Shown here piece by piece: positions 1 to 9,123 of a stretch of DNA of 31,209 nt. The notes beneath the pieces are model-generated. The model saw nothing but the letters and a program-made list of their open reading frames with translations. It did not search any database and was not told where the DNA came from. How positions within the stretch are numbered: position 1 is the first letter of the stretch; each line of letters opens with the position of its first letter. Source of the DNA: Chara braunii (Eukaryota > Streptophyta > Charophyceae > Charales > Characeae); NCBI GenBank assembly GCA_003427395.1, contig BFEA01000004.1, positions 9,514,607-9,545,815 on the forward strand. The letters are read 5' to 3'. A program made the translations under genes and the position numbers.

Positions 1-95
<95 letters not shown>
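1..95. repeat. Compound microsatellite (TC)n-(TG)n
   Basis: The window opens inside a pure TC dinucleotide tract that runs to about position 62, then switches to TG up to about 95. The left end is cut by the window boundary, so true length is unknown. The following 96-300 is unique-looking sequence with no gene I can support. Confidence 0.97.
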
Positions 96-308
96 CTTTT
101 GCGTGAGTGTAAAACATAAATCTTGGGTGTAAATCCACGGGTATGGACTGTCTGCTGCCATTTTCCAGCCGTATGCAGTTTGTTTCCAATGGCCTACAGC
201 TGAAAGCGATTTGTTAACGGTCTCTAACGGCCGAAAACAGCAGCAGACACATCGTTCGCTGCAGTATCTGGACGGAAAGATAGTCTTCTGTATATATTCA
301 TTGTCAGT

Positions 309-628
309 GTGCGTTGTGTTCGGGGGAATGCAGACGAATGCAGACTATCTTCCGACCAGATATAGTCACAATGAGGGTGCGTTGTGTTCGGGGAAAGACG
401 GTAGGTAGCAAACGGCGCTTGCTGTCTGCTGCTGTTTGCCGCCGTAAGCAATTTCTTTACGGCCGCCGCTGCTTGTAGGCCTTCCGACTCCCACGAGGGC
501 CTCCCTCGTTCCACAAGTAGCGTCTTCCCCCGAACACAACGCACCCTCATCATGACTGTACCGGACTGGGAAAATGGCTTGTATGCATTCACTATAAAGG
601 TGTATTAAGCTCGGGGGAAGACGGTAGT
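309..628. repeat. Inverted/direct repeat block sharing a TTCGGGGGAA core
   Basis: Positions 371-400 and 521-550 are inverted copies matching at 29 of 30 bases, with weaker pairing further out and in. They enclose a 120-bp spacer. A third copy lies in direct orientation at 309-328 and a shorter fourth (core plus GACGGTAG) at about 611-628. The arrangement resembles a decayed foldback or MITE. No target-site duplication was found, and ORFs across it are on both strands and look accidental. Confidence 0.7.
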
Positions 629-630
629 CG

Positions 631-714
631 CCGAACGTGAAAAAAATAAATGGCGAGTGTATATTTGCAATTTTGATGGGAAGATACACTCGCAAGTTCT
701 CACATTTGGCAATT
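631..714. repeat. Imperfect hairpin with a perfect 10-bp inner stem
   Basis: GCGAGTGTAT at 653-662 pairs perfectly with ATACACTCGC at 684-693 across a 21-nt loop. Outside this core, A-rich flanks can pair imperfectly out to about 631 and 714. It may be a relic of a small foldback element. No expression signal can be seen. Confidence 0.5.
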
Positions 715-801
715 ACCGGTACTGTGGAGCAAGGAGCGAGGCCCTTACTTCCTGCAGCACGGCACGGCACGGCACTCGTTTTAGTTCGTTCCTTTCTGCG
801 C

Positions 802-1106
802 CACGTGGACATCTGAATGATCAGTAAAACTGTTCCTGCACGTGACACAAAGAAAGAATCTCTTGCCGCGTGGCACTATCTCCTACCACGTGATACAAAG
901 AAAAATCTCTTGTCACGTGGCACAACGAGATTCTCTCTTTTCACGTGGGGCAGCGAGACTCTCTCCTCCTTCCGCCATGATGCCCGAGCAGATGAGCAGC
1001 AAGATGCACTGCTCGGAAACGCGCAAAGTAAGATGGGGGCCACGTGGCAACGTAAGATAAAGCTGGGAGGTTTTCGGAATTGATTCACCCACGTGGCAAC
1101 GTAAGT
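802..1106. repeat. Cluster of seven CACGTG motifs in degenerate tandem repeats
   Basis: The palindrome CACGTG occurs at 802, 839, 887, 914, 942, 1041 and 1090. Two neighbouring units, 839-875 and 887-923, are clear duplicates about 48 bp apart. A second repeat type, CCACGTGGCAACGTAAG, occurs at 1040 and 1090, and GCGCAAAGTAAGATG occurs at about 1021 and 1171. CACGTG is the G-box core bound by plant bZIP and bHLH factors, but here it may simply be carried by a tandem repeat. No adjacent gene was recognised, so a regulatory role is only a possibility. Confidence 0.65.
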
Positions 1107-1655
1107 ATAGCTCGGGATGGGGAAGTTGGGCCGAAGGAGTGTGTGGATGCAGCGTTATCTTACAAACGCGCGCAAAGTAAGATGCAGCAACGTGCTGAAG
1201 TAAGAAAGGAGGTGGGAGGTGGAACCTGGGCCAAAGGACAGCGAAGGTGCAGAGCTTGTCACCCATGCATCTCCCTAGCAATTGCAGGCACATCCATACC
1301 CATGCACCCCCGCACCCACGATCTCATTTGCTTCTCCGCCTTCCACTTCCCGCCTTCCATCTCCTCCAACGGCAAACGCTTTGTCTACAGTGGCTTATAA
1401 CCCGAGATCGTGGGTTCATGACACTGGAGGTGCCCGCATAGACACAGGCGTCTTTGGAAGAGGGAGATGCTGCAGGAAAAGCCGAATACACAACGTGAAG
1501 GCGGGGGGAGGGAGTTGACCAGGTGAAGGAGGAAAAGCAGGAGGACATCGAGAAATCAGCAGGTGGAAACCGATGAGGACGACAAGAAGATTCATCGAGC
1601 AAAGGGAATCATGACCAAGTGCCGACGTGGAGGAAAAGAATGGTGCCCGAGGGAA
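1107..1655. other. No recognisable feature
   Basis: This stretch is mixed-composition sequence with several short ORFs on both strands. None shows a domain or low-complexity-free length that would support a gene. Confidence 0.6.
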
Positions 1656-1688
<33 letters not shown>

Positions 1689-1771
1689 AGTGGAAAGAAG
1701 GAAAGAATATAATCATGGAGAACTGGGAGGAGGAGGAGGGGGAGGAGGAGGGGGAGGAGGAGGGGGAGGAG
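1656..1771. repeat. 32-bp G homopolymer followed by GGA-rich repeat
   Basis: A run of 32 G residues covers 1656-1687. After about 40 bp a GAGGAGGAGGG-type repeat follows at roughly 1727-1771. Both are candidates for G-quadruplex formation and also for assembly or sequencing length error. Confidence 0.95.
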
Positions 1772-1933
1772 AACGCCTTGGTTGAGGGTTACGGCAGCAA
1801 CAGGAGTCGAGGGCAGGGGGAAAAAAAGATGAGAAATGGATGAGAGCGGAGCGCCTTGCCTTTAATCCCATGCACCTGCCCTCGTCAAAAAGCTGTTTGC
1901 GGATGGATCTTCTCCTCCTCCAGACACGACCAA

Positions 1934-1993
1934 TTCTTCTTCTTCTTCTTCTTCTTCTTCTTCTTCTTCTTCTTCTTCTTCTTCTTCTTCTTC
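1934..1993. repeat. (TTC)n microsatellite, about 20 copies
   Basis: An uninterrupted TTC/CTT triplet array lies on the plus strand (GAA on the minus strand). It accounts for the poly-F and poly-L runs seen in overlapping reading frames, so these are not taken as proteins. Confidence 0.98.
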
Positions 1994-2350
1994 GTTGTTT
2001 TTTGCCTTCTTCTTTTTCTTTTCTTACTAGTTCGATGTCATTGAATGATTACTACCACTACGTACGATGTGATACTCTGCCATCCCCGCGTACTCGCCAT
2101 CTCAGTGGCGGGACTCTCCCACCCTCAATCACCTCTACTTCATGACCTCCTCTCTCTTTTTCTTCCTTTTTTTCTTCTCCCAACCTCCGATGCCTATGTG
2201 GCCGCTACACCACGCTCCCTTCATCTGTTCTTCGTCCTCTCTTCTTTTTGTACTTGCATATATGCAAGTCAGCTCTGGCACTGCTTGTCATTATCCTTCT
2301 TCTTTTTATGCATGCATGCGTAGCGATAGGCCTCGGAATTTCAATTCAAT

Positions 2351-2371
2351 TCTTCGTCTTCTTCTTCTTCT

Positions 2372-2405
<34 letters not shown>
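2351..2405. repeat. Compound (TTC)n-(TGC)n microsatellite
   Basis: A TTC array at 2351-2376 (with one G interruption) passes directly into a TGC array at 2377-2405. The junction is sharp, as expected for two slippage-expanded triplets sharing a boundary. Confidence 0.97.
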
Positions 2406-2435
2406 AGTGCAGGACATGAAGTTGTAATGACCATT

Positions 2436-2600
2436 TTCGAAGCGTTCACGAGAGACAGCCACTGCGCGCAGTGGCTGTCTCTCGTGAACGCCATCTCAGT
2501 GGCCTCGAGGACTGCCTGAGGACATAGCCACTCAGGCAGTGCGCGTTTAGAACTTTGGCTATGTCCTCGAGGTGGTGTAATTGAAACGCTTCATGTTCAT
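2436..2600. repeat. Nested palindrome block with a perfect 50-bp palindrome
   Basis: Positions 2442-2491 form a perfect 50-bp palindrome with no spacer, centred between 2466 and 2467. Directly downstream, CCTCGAGGA plus GACATAGCC on the left pairs with GGCTATGTCCTCGAGG on the right (ending near 2571), and a smaller hairpin TGCCTGAG/CTCAGGCA sits inside. Flanking GAAGCGTT (about 2438) and AACGCTTC (about 2586) also form an inverted pair. The block could extrude as one or more cruciforms. No gene is associated. Confidence 0.85.
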
Positions 2601-2642
2601 GGACACGTGGTGATTGACCACGCTACTTCCGCTCAATTTAAC

Positions 2643-2725
2643 TCTTCTTCTTTCTTCTTTCTTCTTCTTCTTCTTCTTCTTCTTCTTCTTCTTCTTCTTC
2701 TTCCTCCTCGTCCTCCTCCTCCTCC
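2643..2725. repeat. (TTC)n-(TCC)n microsatellite
   Basis: Nearly pure TTC/CTT triplets change to CCT/TCC triplets near 2701-2725. Orientation is the same as the arrays at 1934 and 2906, leaving all pyrimidines on the plus strand. Confidence 0.97.
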
Positions 2726-2905
2726 GTCGGCGGGCCGTAAGGCATCGTTGTGCGGGAAGCCCCCTGAGGATGACCGGAGCGCAGCCGATCGGAACGCGCG
2801 TCGGGGAATATGCGCGTAAGCTGGGACCAATATGCGCGGCTGTGTACTGAAGAAAAAGAACTTACGAAGCGTGTACGAAGGGCAGTTGGCCCCTGCTTTC
2901 ACTGC

Positions 2906-3020
2906 TCTTCTTCTTCTTCTTCTTCTTCTTCTTCTTCTTCTTCTTCTTCTTCCTCCTCCTCCTCCTCCTCCTTCTCCTTCTCCTTTTTGACCTTTCTCTT
3001 CTTCTTCCTCCTCCTCCTCA
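2906..3020. repeat. (TTC)n-(TCC)n microsatellite, decaying
   Basis: A TTC array to about 2951 continues as TCC triplets and then as degenerate pyrimidine-rich triplets to about 3020. It produces long serine and glutamate runs in overlapping frames, which I treat as artefacts. Confidence 0.95.
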
Positions 3021-3287
3021 TTGGGCCTCGCTCCAGTACTCAACAGTCGACCTGGATCTGGAGCACGTGTTGGACCAGACACATTCGGGATGATCGAAAA
3101 TTTTGAAGGTTGTGTAATGGAGCGATACCCATTATCTTCATCGTCCCCCTCGCCATCTCGCTGTTCCACTCATTCCAAGTGTGGACGTGAAAAAGCGAAG
3201 GGCTGAACAAGTCAATACCGAATACACGACCCCACTGCGAGGTTGCAAGACCAGCAAGAAACGCTCTGCTCTACGAGCTGAGAGACA

Positions 3288-3288
3288 C

Positions 3289-3320
<32 letters not shown>

Positions 3321-3352
3321 ACAGAGGAGAGAGAGAGAGACAGAAGAAAGAG
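3288..3352. repeat. (GA)n interrupted microsatellite
   Basis: GA dinucleotides dominate with a few interruptions. Purines are on the plus strand here, the reverse of the upstream TTC arrays. Confidence 0.93.
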
Positions 3353-4115
3353 CAGCACATGGGGAGAGGTGGTAACAGGTATCTCTTCTGACCGATATGT
3401 GCCGAGCTCGATTTATCGCGTGCATGGCCACAGCAGTGCACTCTCACGATTCCTTCCTCTCTTTGTGCGACAAGTTTGTGAGGGCTCCACCGCAATGATC
3501 GGGATCCAACGCCACAACGCTGGCCATCGAGAACGACGTGTCTCTTCCTCCCCAGCAGCCCATCGACCGTCGCCATTTGACTCCTCCGACACGTGAAACA
3601 GCATCTCGTCCGAGCTGAACGGATGGTCGGTGCAGCCAATGGACGCCACGGAGCCATGGCATTGTGCGCCATCGCCCGCTTTCTCAGAAACGATTCCGGC
3701 TCTGACCTCTGCCATGAGCCTGCCTTCCACGACACAGAGATAGGATTGTGACACGGCGCCGCCGCCATAGCTCCTCCTCCAAAGCCCAAGTTTGGAAGTT
3801 CCTTCAACTCGTTTACGACGAAGTTTTCAACTTCTAAGCATACTCATCTCCTCCTGCGTTTCTGCGTACACTCTTCAACGGCCCACGTGGAGCGCGATCG
3901 AACAACCACTCGCGACAAAATGGCGGGCTTACACTGCAGGCTGTCGGTTTTGGCCCGACGCCTATCTGAATCGACGGAAGCGGACGGCCATATATTTTCC
4001 GTCAACGCCCGCCACACTGGCCACAGGCCTTCGGCACTTGCACGCTCTTGACTAAAGACACACGAAGGAGGGAAAGTTTCGAATATAAAAAAAAATAAGC
4101 ACAGAAAAGATCGAA
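3353..4115. other. No recognisable gene
   Basis: Overlapping ORFs of 70-180 codons occur on both strands, but none has a recognisable domain and the longest minus-strand one runs into the (GA)n tract. The end (about 4081-4110) is A-rich. I see no promoter or splice structure I would defend. Confidence 0.55.
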
Positions 4116-4182
4116 ATTGGCGCTCCGATACAGAAAAAATACATCTTGCAGTTTTGCAGTTATGCCCCTGTAACTGGAGCTG
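4116..4182 (+). repeat. Left copy of a 67-bp duplication abutting the LINE 5' end
   Basis: The sequence beginning ATTGGCGCTCCGATAC and ending GGAGCTG recurs at 9057-9123 with 3 mismatches in 67 positions. This copy lies directly before the recognisable LINE sequence, and the other directly after the LINE's A-rich tail. It may be an unusually long target-site duplication. Alternatively it is LINE sequence, because it can be read in frame with the RT fragment, and the right copy is then the start of a second, truncated LINE. Confidence 0.75.
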
Positions 4183-4184
4183 CG

Positions 4185-4854
4185 AAGTTCACTCTAAAAG
4201 TAGCATGGGGAATGAGGCGAGTACAGAACGGAGAGGAGGAGAGATTTTTGGGGGTCCTAATCAGCCTAGAAATTGGCTCATCCACTCAGGGCTTGCTGTT
4301 ACAACAAGGGTTCCGCCTGGCACCTGTCGCTGGTGGGAGAACACTGGTCACGAATGTAGCACTGTTCTCCATCCTGTGGTTCGTGTCTACAGTGAAAGAA
4401 CTGGCAGAGGGCATTCTCAAAGCAATCAGGCGCTCCAGAGCGCCACCGACGGCTTCATCTCGAAATAGCACTGGACACACTGACTTTTCCGAGAACTGAG
4501 GGTGGGCTAGGGCTGATAGACCCCACCCGAGGAAACCAAGCGCAACTGCGTAGCTGGATCATCAAGGTAGCCACACAGCACGAGCCGGAGCTGTGGGAAG
4601 CGCTGGCGGAACGATTACTGATGGAGGAATGGGACGGGACCTGAGTAGGCCGGAAGACGTGTGGGCATGTGGGTTCATCCCCTCTTTCAGGAAGAAGAAG
4701 CTGGAGTCAGTCTTCTGGGAATCCATTCGCAAAGCCTGGGTGAAAGCCCCGCCGGACTTCCAAGCCCACCCGGCTACCAAAGAAGAGGTCAACTACTATT
4801 TGAAAACCCAAGGCTTGTGGACCACTCAGGTCACCCCTTCGCAGCAGATGGGTC
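4185..4854 (+). pseudogene. LINE ORF2 relic, RT thumb/connection part
   Basis: Frame one carries EEERFLGVLISLEIG (from about 4236) and GGRTLVTNVALFSILWF (about 4332), the usual FLG and LAGR-LV-N motifs that follow the RT palm in LINEs. A second frame, about 4480-4644, gives GGLGLIDPTRGNQAQLRSW and ends in a stop. A third, 4593-4859, gives FWESIRKAW and a TKEEV motif, and a fourth recovers LLFENPRLVD and FAADGS. At least three frameshifts in 670 bp rule out function. The family assignment is by motif order. The exact clade (L1-like or other) is undetermined. Confidence 0.85.
4851..4854. repeat. Left 4-bp target duplication (GGTC) of LTR-type insertion
   Basis: GGTC at 4851-4854 precedes TGTGAC, and GGTC at 7340-7343 follows GTCACA. 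Deleting 4855-7343 restores continuous LINE coding sequence, which supports this as the duplication. Its 4-bp length is short for Ty1/copia or Ty3/gypsy elements, which usually give 5 bp. Confidence 0.75.
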
Positions 4855-7339
4855 TGTGACGAACCAATTTCTGTTCCGCGCGATCTTCTGCGTGGTGACA
4901 ATGAGGGGTCCTAAGATGGGAAGGTTGGGCCAATTACGGGAGATCGGGATCGAAGGGAAAATTGCATCAGTGTCCTCGCTTCTTCGTCTTTTCTTTTTAC
5001 GTCACCTCTTTTCGGATGGTTGGGTTCAGGGCTGGGCAAGTCTCGGGATGGTTGATTGAGTGGCTGGCGCGCCGACAGAGGCATGATTAATAATGTTTGA
5101 CGTCGCTTCTTTCTTGTTCTGGTGTCGGGTTCTTGGCACGGTGATCGCTCGGGAAGTTTTGTTACTTTTTGAATTTTTTTTTCGAATCCTGTCGAGCCCT
5201 CGATGACTCTCGGAATTTCATACTTTCTTTTCGGGATTTGTGCTTTAATGAAGTTCTTTTTGCATTTTTGTGTAAATAGGAATTTGGGAATTTAGGAATT
5301 CGGAACTTCTTTTTGTCGCGCGGTGCTTTTCCCTCACGCGCTTCTTTTTGCAGCTGCGACGGAGCTCTGATTAGTCAGCGCCCTTAATCTTGCGTGTAAC
5401 TGTAATTTTGGACAGGTCACCCTTGTAACTGTATCTTTCTTCTTGAGCTTCGTCTTTCCCGCCCTCTCTCTTCTTTCTTGTGTCTAGTCGGCCCGCGGGC
5501 TGCATGATCGGATCGATGCGTGGAGAGTGGCTACGTCCCCCACGCCGCGATCTGGCCATGCAGAACGTAGGCACTCCCTCCTCTTCTCTCCTTCTAAGTC
5601 CTTGCAATTCCATGTTTTTCGCGCAAGCATGCACGCTATAAATTTCGGCTCCGCGATTAGATATCTCTCTCAAACAGTTGTTGGAAGCTCGGGGTAGCGC
5701 GATCAGTGAGGGTCGGCTCACGAGTGAAGTAAGAGGTGAGTTGAAGTGGGAGTTTGGCGACCCGGCGAGCTGGTGCTGAATGTGCGGGATTGACACGTGG
5801 GGCTACAACGGATTGTAGCGCGCGAGCGAATCCGACGGGCACAAGAGGATTAAGCGGGGTGACAACTTCGTGGGTTGGTGCGAGACGACGGACTGTCCGC
5901 ATCGGAGAGAGAGAGGGAGAGAGCGGAGGTTGACGGACGTGGAGTTGTAATTTTCTTTGTCCTTTCCTTACTTCTGTATATAAGTTTTGATTTCGGTTCG
6001 GGCAATTCGCCCTTATGTTCATCGGCATCTTTGTCTCAACATTGGCCCTTGTATGGTGTCCTACTCAGTCTTGATCCTTTCTCTTTTGTGTGTGTGTTGG
6101 ATAACCAAGTTCTGATGGAATGATATGCTTGTCGTTTTTGCCTAGTCATCATCGTTGCTTGTCATTTTGATCTGTTGTCGTCATGATACGAGTTTGATGT
6201 CGTTGCGGTGTCTGACGTATGCGATGTCATTTTGTACGAATGAAAATGATTGTTTGTTGGATCGCTGAATGATTAGGTAATGGGGTGGTTGCCTGCGCCA
6301 CGTGTAGATTTTGCACAAGAGACTGAATTTTCACTTTTGCACAGTAATCCGCCAACAGGCCTGTGTACAACCGAACACCTCGTGTGTGCACGTGTAAGTG
6401 CGATCTGATCAGCGCGGCCTACACGCGTGCACACGCGGGCGATTCACGATCACTAACGAACTTGGCACCTCCGGTATTAGAATAAGCGTGAAATTTTATT
6501 TTTGCAAGGATTTGGGCCGATAGGAATTTCCGCCACCATACCCGGAAATTCCCTTGTTAATCGAAGCACGATCAGATACGTACACCGGAATGACAAGATG
6601 CCGTACATCGCGAACCGGGAGAGTTTGCGGGATTCAAAATACTTAGAACACTGGGAGGAAGAGCATCTTAGGCTGAGATATCCGAAATTTCCCTGTCTAA
6701 CCGAGAACCGATTGTGCGCCAGGGACTTTCCCCGTGCCGTAACCAGCGACCCGAGGGCTCCCGACTACCGAACTACGTATAACACCCAATATTTCATATC
6801 CCCCCGCTTCGTCGTTATCGCCACCAATTTCCCTCCCTTTCGCATCCTCCTACAATACCACCAGCTCACGATGGTTCCGTGGAACTCCATAGCCCCGTAT
6901 TGGCCTCACACGCCGTGCAGAAATTGCAGACGATGCGGCAACCGCCGAGCCTCTAGAAATACGAAGCCTAACCATAACACGCGACGACAATCGCCACGTA
7001 TCCCCACCCGGAGGTCCGACTCATAGAAACCGCCACCCTTACGGACGGACCTCTCCCGAACCGCCGCCACTAAAATAAGCGGATCGGACGACCTAGGATG
7101 CATCGCGCATGCCGTCTGCCTTATGTTGCACGACATTGACCACCATCAGACCGAAAGTAACCCGTCCCTTAGCCTTATTGCACCTATGCCCCTGACCCCC
7201 CGCCACAGGAGATCTCAGTTCCGACCTGGGACTCCACCTCCACTTTCCCAAAAATCCTTGGCACACCCCTTTTCGCAATTCCAGACCCACATCCCGCTCC
7301 GATCAGGAAGTCGCGCTGGGCGTGAGGTTGGGTGTCACA
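4855..7339 (+). mobile_element. 2485-bp solo-LTR-like insertion (TGTGAC...GTCACA) inside the LINE
   Basis: The segment starts TGTGAC, ends GTCACA, and is bounded by GGTC duplications exactly where the LINE reading is interrupted. TG...CA ends with short inverted repeats are typical of LTRs. No internal copy of its ends was found, so it looks like one long LTR left by recombination rather than a full element. A TATA-like TATATAAG lies at 5977-5984. Strand is inferred only from that motif. ORFs within it (for example 6502-7026, 174 codons from a TTG) match nothing I recognise. A non-autonomous element with no internal domain is the alternative. Confidence 0.65.
5977..5984 (+). promoter_or_regulatory. 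TATA-like box inside the LTR-like insertion
   Basis: TATATAAG lies in a T-rich context about 1.1 kb into the insertion. If the segment is an LTR, this would be the U3 core promoter, and transcription would start some 25-35 bp downstream. It is a sequence match only. Confidence 0.35.
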
Positions 7340-7343
7340 GGTC
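7340..7343. repeat. Right 4-bp target duplication (GGTC)
   Basis: The partner of 4851-4854. It is followed by TGCAGGTACC, where the LINE reading resumes as a GTFGRAW motif. Confidence 0.75.
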
Positions 7344-8400
7344 TGCAGGTACCTTCGGTCGAGCATGGGTTAGGCACAGAGTAGTCAGGATTGTTGATCT
7401 GTGGTCGACGTCACTGGGGGGCTGGAGATCGTTGGAGGAAGTGAAACAAGCATTAAAGGGCCTGCAGAGGATTGAAGAACACCGGAATCAGATAATTGGA
7501 CTCATCCCGCAAGACTGGCTGGATTTGCTGGGTCCAGGGGGTCTGGACCCTACAGGTATGTGGTATGTCTCAGATCTGGGACAAAAAGACATGGTAATCT
7601 GGAAAGTGTTGGAAATCACACCAGTGGGTTTCGCAAGGTGGAGAGATGGAGGTGCGAGGGCCCAAACAACATCTTGTCACTGATAGAGGAGGAAACAGTC
7701 ACTGGGTGGGATAACCCAGCGCAAGTCCGAGTGGTGGAGACATGGGGAAAGAGAAGGTTTTCACAATCTTACGCCTGGGTGGGCAAAACCCCTTTGAGAA
7801 AGATGTGTATAGACCCGTCGGCATGGGGCTGGTCCACGGCTTCAGTGAACGGCTCGAGTTAAAGTTGTCGGACTACTCGGTATTGGACGGCTACAAAATC
7901 TCCACAGGCAACCGCAAGTCTCCAGTCCAAACTGCAATCCCACGGTGGCAAGCGATCTGGAACGAGGACATGTCTGACTCGGAAGCGAAGTTTAAAAAAC
8001 TGTGGAAGACCATGTCCAGCCTACCGAACGGAAAACAGGTTAGCATCTTGTGGTTGCTCTCACTGCTTGTCACCCCTTTGGCTAGTTAGTAGAGGGTTGA
8101 AGGTGGAACTGGGCTGCACGAGATGCCGGTGGCCTTTCAAGTCCACCCGCCACCTGTGGTGGGAATGTACGGCCTCAAAGAGAGTCTGGAACTGGTGGGC
8201 CCATCACTGGAGGGAATGTGGAGGGCAGGGAGTGTCCTGGGAAGAGAAGTGGGTGTTGTAGGGCTTTCTCCCAACTGACTTGCCAGCGTCGCACGTGTCG
8301 GGTTACATGGCACATGTGTTGAGGGGCATAATCTGCGAAGTCCTATGGCTTGACAGGAATCGCGCAAGATTCCAAAAGTGACCTTTTTCAGACTTGGAAA
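7344..8400 (+). pseudogene. LINE ORF2 relic, C-terminal part with zf-RVT knuckle
   Basis: Four successive frames assemble the C-terminus: GTFGRAWVRHRVVRIVDLW and GLQRIEEHRNQI (frame from 7123); VERWRCEG and DPSAWGWSTAS (frame from 7560); PRWQAIW and SLPNGKQ (frame from 7742); then the zinc knuckle from about 8067. The knuckle is C-x2-C-x8-H-x4-C (about 8115-8168), inside RHLWWECTASKRVWNWW, the zf-RVT signature found downstream of the RT in many LINEs. After an in-frame stop the same frame continues with EVLWLDRNRARF. Three frameshifts and several stops make it non-coding. Confidence 0.88.
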
Positions 8401-8901
8401 CCAAGTCTCACATCAAGCGAAGTCTGAAGCACGCCATTCAGGTGGACTAGCGAAGGAAAGCTAAGTCGGGGAAAGGCAGTAGGAACGGAATAAGTTAGTT
8501 CTCACGCACGTGGGCCAGGAATCCCAAGTTGGCAACAGTTCATCCAAAGAAGGGTTTGGTGTTGTCGAAATGGGTACTGGATCTACCGGCTACTGTATGA
8601 CAGGGCCAAGAGAGCACGACCACTGTGGGACCAAGTACACTGTAGGCGGAACCAGGGCACTCGGTTCAATAGGGTTGCGGTGGGCCATTAGTAGAGTGTC
8701 GGTAGGACCGGGACGCTGTCCTCTGGGCCGGTTAGTCCCAGACGTAGTTTTCAGGTAGGGGCAAGTATGATGGAATTGGACCACACACAATCGGGGCAGC
8801 AGAGATAGGTTTGTCGAAGGCCAAGGCCGATTCAGACCAGTTGAAGAACAGAGACTTGTAACCTACAGAGAAAGGGTAAACATTCAATATAATTCACACT
8901 T
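8401..8901 (+). other. LINE distal ORF and 3' UTR region
   Basis: Translation fragments such as KRSLKHAIQVD (about 8415) suggest that the LINE reading continues for roughly 100-300 bp past the zinc knuckle. The rest up to the stem-loop is probably 3' UTR. Frames are too broken to place the original stop. Confidence 0.5.
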
Positions 8902-8924
8902 GGGACTCGGTAGAAGCGAGTCCC
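8902..8924 (+). other. Perfect 8-bp stem-loop near the LINE 3' end
   Basis: GGGACTCG pairs with CGAGTCCC around a 7-nt loop, about 125 bp before the A-rich tail. LINE 3' UTRs often hold a stem-loop recognised by their own RT, so this position is suggestive. The role is inferred. Confidence 0.5.
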
Positions 8925-9056
8925 GCAGGCAAGAGCCTGTAAGCTAAGCTGGCTGATGTTGTCAGTACCCCGGGTCGAATTGTGAGGTCCCCGGCCTCGA
9001 ATTATTGGTATGTTATAATTAAAATTGCAAGGTTTTAAAGGGGGAGAAAAAAAAAA

Positions 9057-9123
9057 ATTGGCGCTCCGATACAAAAAAAATACATCGTGCAGTCTTGCAG
9101 TTATGCCCCTGTAACTGGAGCTG
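9057..9123 (+). repeat. Right copy of the 67-bp duplication after the LINE tail
   Basis: Starts immediately after the A-rich tail and matches 4116-4182 at 64 of 67 positions. Homology stops at GGAGCTG. The next bases (ACACTGTCG) differ from the LINE, which fits a target duplication followed by original host sequence. Confidence 0.75.

Larger units (their letters stand above)
4185..9056 (+). mobile_element. 5'-truncated LINE (non-LTR retrotransposon), split by an LTR insertion
   Basis: Translations along 4185-4854 and 7344-8400 read as the C-terminal part of a LINE ORF2 protein: the region after the RT palm, a GGLGLIDP-type segment, a conserved linker with tryptophans, and a CCHC zf-RVT knuckle. 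The two blocks join as FAADGS followed by GTFGRAW once the 2485-bp insertion is removed. The 3' end has a perfect 8-bp stem-loop at 8902-8924 and an A-rich tail at about 9046-9056. Catalytic RT motifs, including YADD, and any endonuclease are absent, so the copy is dead on arrival. Several frameshifts and stops show later decay. About 2.4 kb of LINE sequence remains. Confidence 0.85.

Noticed and set aside
2633-3169. 178-codon minus-strand ORF
   Set aside because: Built mainly from E and R runs of two triplet arrays.
3271-3807. 178-codon minus-strand ORF
   Set aside because: Its C-terminus is the translated (GA)n tract as S/L runs, overlapping ORFs exist in other frames, and no domain is seen.
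6502-7026. 174-codon ORF inside the LTR-like insertion
   Set aside because: Non-ATG start, no recognisable domain, and located in a presumed LTR.
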